A stretch of 42,881 nucleotides of DNA. Origin: Solobacterium sp. Lineage in GTDB: Bacteria > Bacillota_I > Bacilli_A > Erysipelotrichales > Erysipelotrichaceae. The notes below the pieces were generated by a model. It was given only the letters and a program-made list of their open reading frames with translations. It had not been told where the DNA came from and searched no databases. Below, piece after piece: positions 39,828 to 42,881 of this stretch. Each line of letters begins with the position of its first letter. Position 1 is the stretch's first letter. Position numbers and translations under genes: made by a program. The stretch lies in the NCBI GenBank assembly GCA_024698805.1, contig JAILQT010000090.1, forward strand, positions 1-42,881. The letters run 5' to 3'.

Positions 39828-41342
39828 ATGGCTGAGAGTTATCGGCCCCATTATCATGTTTCAGTACCTTTCGGCTGGGGGAATGATCCGAACGGTACGA
39901 TCTTTTATAAGAACAGGGCGCACCTGTTTTATCAATGCTACCCGCACAAGTCGGAATGGGGTCCCATGCACTGGGGCCATGTGTCGACGGAAGACTTTAT
40001 CCATTGGGAACAGCGTCCCATGGCACTGTGGCCGGACCAGCCGTATGAATTTGTCTGCGGGTGCTGCTCCGGGTCCGCCGTGGAAAAGGACGGGAAGCTC
40101 TGGCTGATGTATACAGCGGCACAGCCCATGATGCAGCGACAGTGCATCGCCGTATCCGATGACGGGGATCATTTTGTCAAGGATCCGGGCAATCCTGTCC
40201 TTACGGCAGAGATGCTTTCGCCGGAGATCTATGAAGAGGATTTCCGTGACCCGCGCATCTTCATGCAGGGGGATACCTATTACATGATCGCAGGCATCCG
40301 CTATCTCGACAAAGGTCTGCGGAAAGAGCCTGCACCCGGCAGCCAGCGTGAAGTCACCAACCCGCACCAGCCGGATCCGGAACATAAAAAAGAAGGCTGG
40401 GGAAACCTCTGCCTCCTCAAAAGCAAAGACCTGTATAACTGGACTTATGTGGGACATCTTCTTTATCCGCAGCCGGAATTCAGTGAAGACTTCTACCGGC
40501 TGAACGGCGTATATGAATGTCCGGACTATTTCGTAACCGACACGAATGCGGAAGTGCTTCTTTCCAGCCCGCAGAACCTGCCCCGCTCCGGAGACCTGTA
40601 CCAGAACCTCCACTCTGTCCTCTATATGCTTGGACACCTGGACTTTGAGACCGGGCGCTTTGATGTGCAGACGATCGGCGAAGTGGACAGCGGCTTTGAT
40701 TTCTACGCCGCCCAGACGCTGCGCACACCGGACGGCAGGGTCATCATGATCGCCTGGAAGGAGATGTGGGACCGTTCGTTCCCGACGCGTTCGGAGGAAT
40801 GGGCAGGAACTTATACGCTGCCGCGGGAACTGACCGTTGAGGAAGGACACCTGATCCAGAGACCGGTCCGTGAGATCCTTGAGTGCCGCAGCGATCCGGC
40901 GTCCTGTGCTGAATTATCCGTAAACTGTGATGAAGCCAGCCTTCCCGGGATCTCGGGCAATGTGATCGAACTGCACTTTACCCTGGAGCCGGGCAATGCA
41001 GAGAAAGCGGGTGTTAAACTTTTCTGCAGTCCGGAACATGAGACCCTGCTGTATTATGACAGTAAACGCGGATGCGTCGTTTTTGACCGGAGTAATGCAG
41101 GCATACCCCTGACCGGCGCGGAAGAGGATGTCAATGTCCGTGTCTGTACCGTCGGCACAAAGGACAGCATCGACCTGGATATCTTCCTCGATGTGAGTTC
41201 CCTGGAAGCCTTTATCGACGGCGGCAGGCATACCATGACGGGCAATGTGTATCCGGATCCTGCCATTGCGAAAGGGATTAAATTCTTTGCGGAGGGCGGC
41301 ACGGCCCTGTTCCGTGATATTGAAAAATACGACATCATCTGA
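39828..41342 (+). CDS. Glycoside hydrolase family 32 (fructan/sucrose hydrolase)
   Basis: A 504-residue GH32 enzyme without a signal peptide, so cytoplasmic. The five-bladed propeller holds the nucleophile Asp20 in WGNDPNG, the stabiliser Asp141 in FRDP and the acid/base Glu230 in ECPD. A C-terminal beta-sandwich follows (about 360-504), including FLDVSSLEAFIDGG. Likely a sucrose-6-phosphate hydrolase or beta-fructosidase. The start at 39828 has AAGGAG 9 bp upstream; an earlier in-frame ATG at 39768 lacks one. No sugar transporter or regulator adjoins it in the window. Confidence 0.93.
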   Translation: MAESYRPHYHVSVPFGWGNDPNGTIFYKNRAHLFYQCYPHKSEWGPMHWGHVSTEDFIHWEQRPMALWPDQPYEFVCGCCSGSAVEKDGKLWLMYTAAQPMMQRQCIAVSDDGDHFVKDPGNPVLTAEMLSPEIYEEDFRDPRIFMQGDTYYMIAGIRYLDKGLRKEPAPGSQREVTNPHQPDPEHKKEGWGNLCLLKSKDLYNWTYVGHLLYPQPEFSEDFYRLNGVYECPDYFVTDTNAEVLLSSPQNLPRSGDLYQNLHSVLYMLGHLDFETGRFDVQTIGEVDSGFDFYAAQTLRTPDGRVIMIAWKEMWDRSFPTRSEEWAGTYTLPRELTVEEGHLIQRPVREILECRSDPASCAELSVNCDEASLPGISGNVIELHFTLEPGNAEKAGVKLFCSPEHETLLYYDSKRGCVVFDRSNAGIPLTGAEEDVNVRVCTVGTKDSIDLDIFLDVSSLEAFIDGGRHTMTGNVYPDPAIAKGIKFFAEGGTALFRDIEKYDII

Positions 41343-41360
41343 CTGATCCGGCATGAAAAA

Positions 41361-41421
41361 GGACCCGCTTTCAGGACAGTGCTTTCCCGATCCGCACTGC
41401 CTGCACTGCGGGTTCTTTTTT
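41361..41421 (+). terminator. Terminator of the GH32 gene
   Basis: GGACCCGC pairs with GCGGGTTC (41408-41415), enclosing an inner CAGTGC / GCACTG stem, and six T residues follow. Confidence 0.8.
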
Positions 41422-41511
41422 GTCTGCCGCATATTTCCCGGAAATATATTCATGAAGACATACGGATATCCCTCCTCTGCGCATTCCGGTAACAGACCTG
41501 TATATTTCACG

Positions 41512-41538
41512 AAAAAAGGACCTGCATACTGCAGATCC
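41512..41538 (-). terminator. Terminator of the GH1 gene
   Basis: On the minus strand GGATCTGCA-gta-TGCAGGTCC is followed by six T residues, about 10 bp after the GH1 stop. With the GH32 terminator it separates two convergent genes. Confidence 0.85.
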
Positions 41539-41547
41539 CGGGTAATG

Positions 41548-42881
<1,334 letters not shown>

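Noticed and set aside
39861-40850. 329-codon ORF antisense to the GH32 gene
   Set aside because: It is a shadow of the GH32 gene, which holds all three catalytic motifs.

Overview
The window looks like chromosomal DNA of a Bacillota bacterium with roughly even GC content. The order tilS-hpt-ftsH-hslO-dus, the Shine-Dalgarno sites of the GGAGG type, the guanine-type riboswitch with an intrinsic terminator and the FtsH, MurD and MurI sequences all point that way. Anaerobic traits fit a gut-type Erysipelotrichia or Clostridia member: a radical-SAM NrdG-like protein, a ferredoxin-rich flavin oxidoreductase, and GH1, GH2 and GH32 glycosidases. The finer placement is inference. I saw no rRNA, tRNA, insertion sequence, prophage or CRISPR array.

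Layout. 1-5 kb: the start of a leftward WXG100-like gene, then a rightward operon of three zinc-ribbon proteins (a DUF4234 membrane protein, a 778-residue protein with twelve zinc ribbons, and a zinc ribbon plus FHA protein), then two leftward genes of unknown role, one with CpXC-type zinc motifs. 5-9.2 kb: a Bax-inhibitor-1 protein and a tightly overlapping zinc-uptake operon (Fur-family regulator, metal-binding lipoprotein, ATPase, permease, extra lipoprotein) with a clear promoter and a Fur-type 7-1-7 box. 9.3-12.7 kb: a lipoprotein and a pair consisting of a zinc-ribbon membrane protein and a TPM-domain protein. 12.7-18 kb: two MgtC paralogues, an isolated hypA behind a large Fe-S/FAD oxidoreductase, and a divergent TetR regulator with a 26-bp dyad. 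18-24 kb: murD-murI-alaX, a purine permease behind a guanine-type riboswitch, and an atypical ROK protein.

24-39.7 kb: a remnant of a small ORF, a MarR/radical-SAM fusion with a dyad in its promoter, a divergent SseB-like gene, and then a twelve-gene leftward block: pemK-like, tilS, hpt, ftsH, SNF2 helicase, small membrane protein, GH2, hslO, dus, patatin, esterase, GNAT. The SNF2, membrane and GH2 genes separate ftsH from hslO, which are commonly close neighbours. 39.8 kb to the end: a GH32 enzyme and the 3' part of a GH1 enzyme, convergent and separated by two terminators.

The points most worth a second look are the zinc-ribbon array and its neighbours, the MarR/radical-SAM fusion with its dyad, the orphan hypA/oxidoreductase/TetR unit, the fifth gene of the zinc operon, the disrupted small ORF at 24.0 kb, and the repeated use of terminator hairpins that contain the stop codon of the upstream gene.
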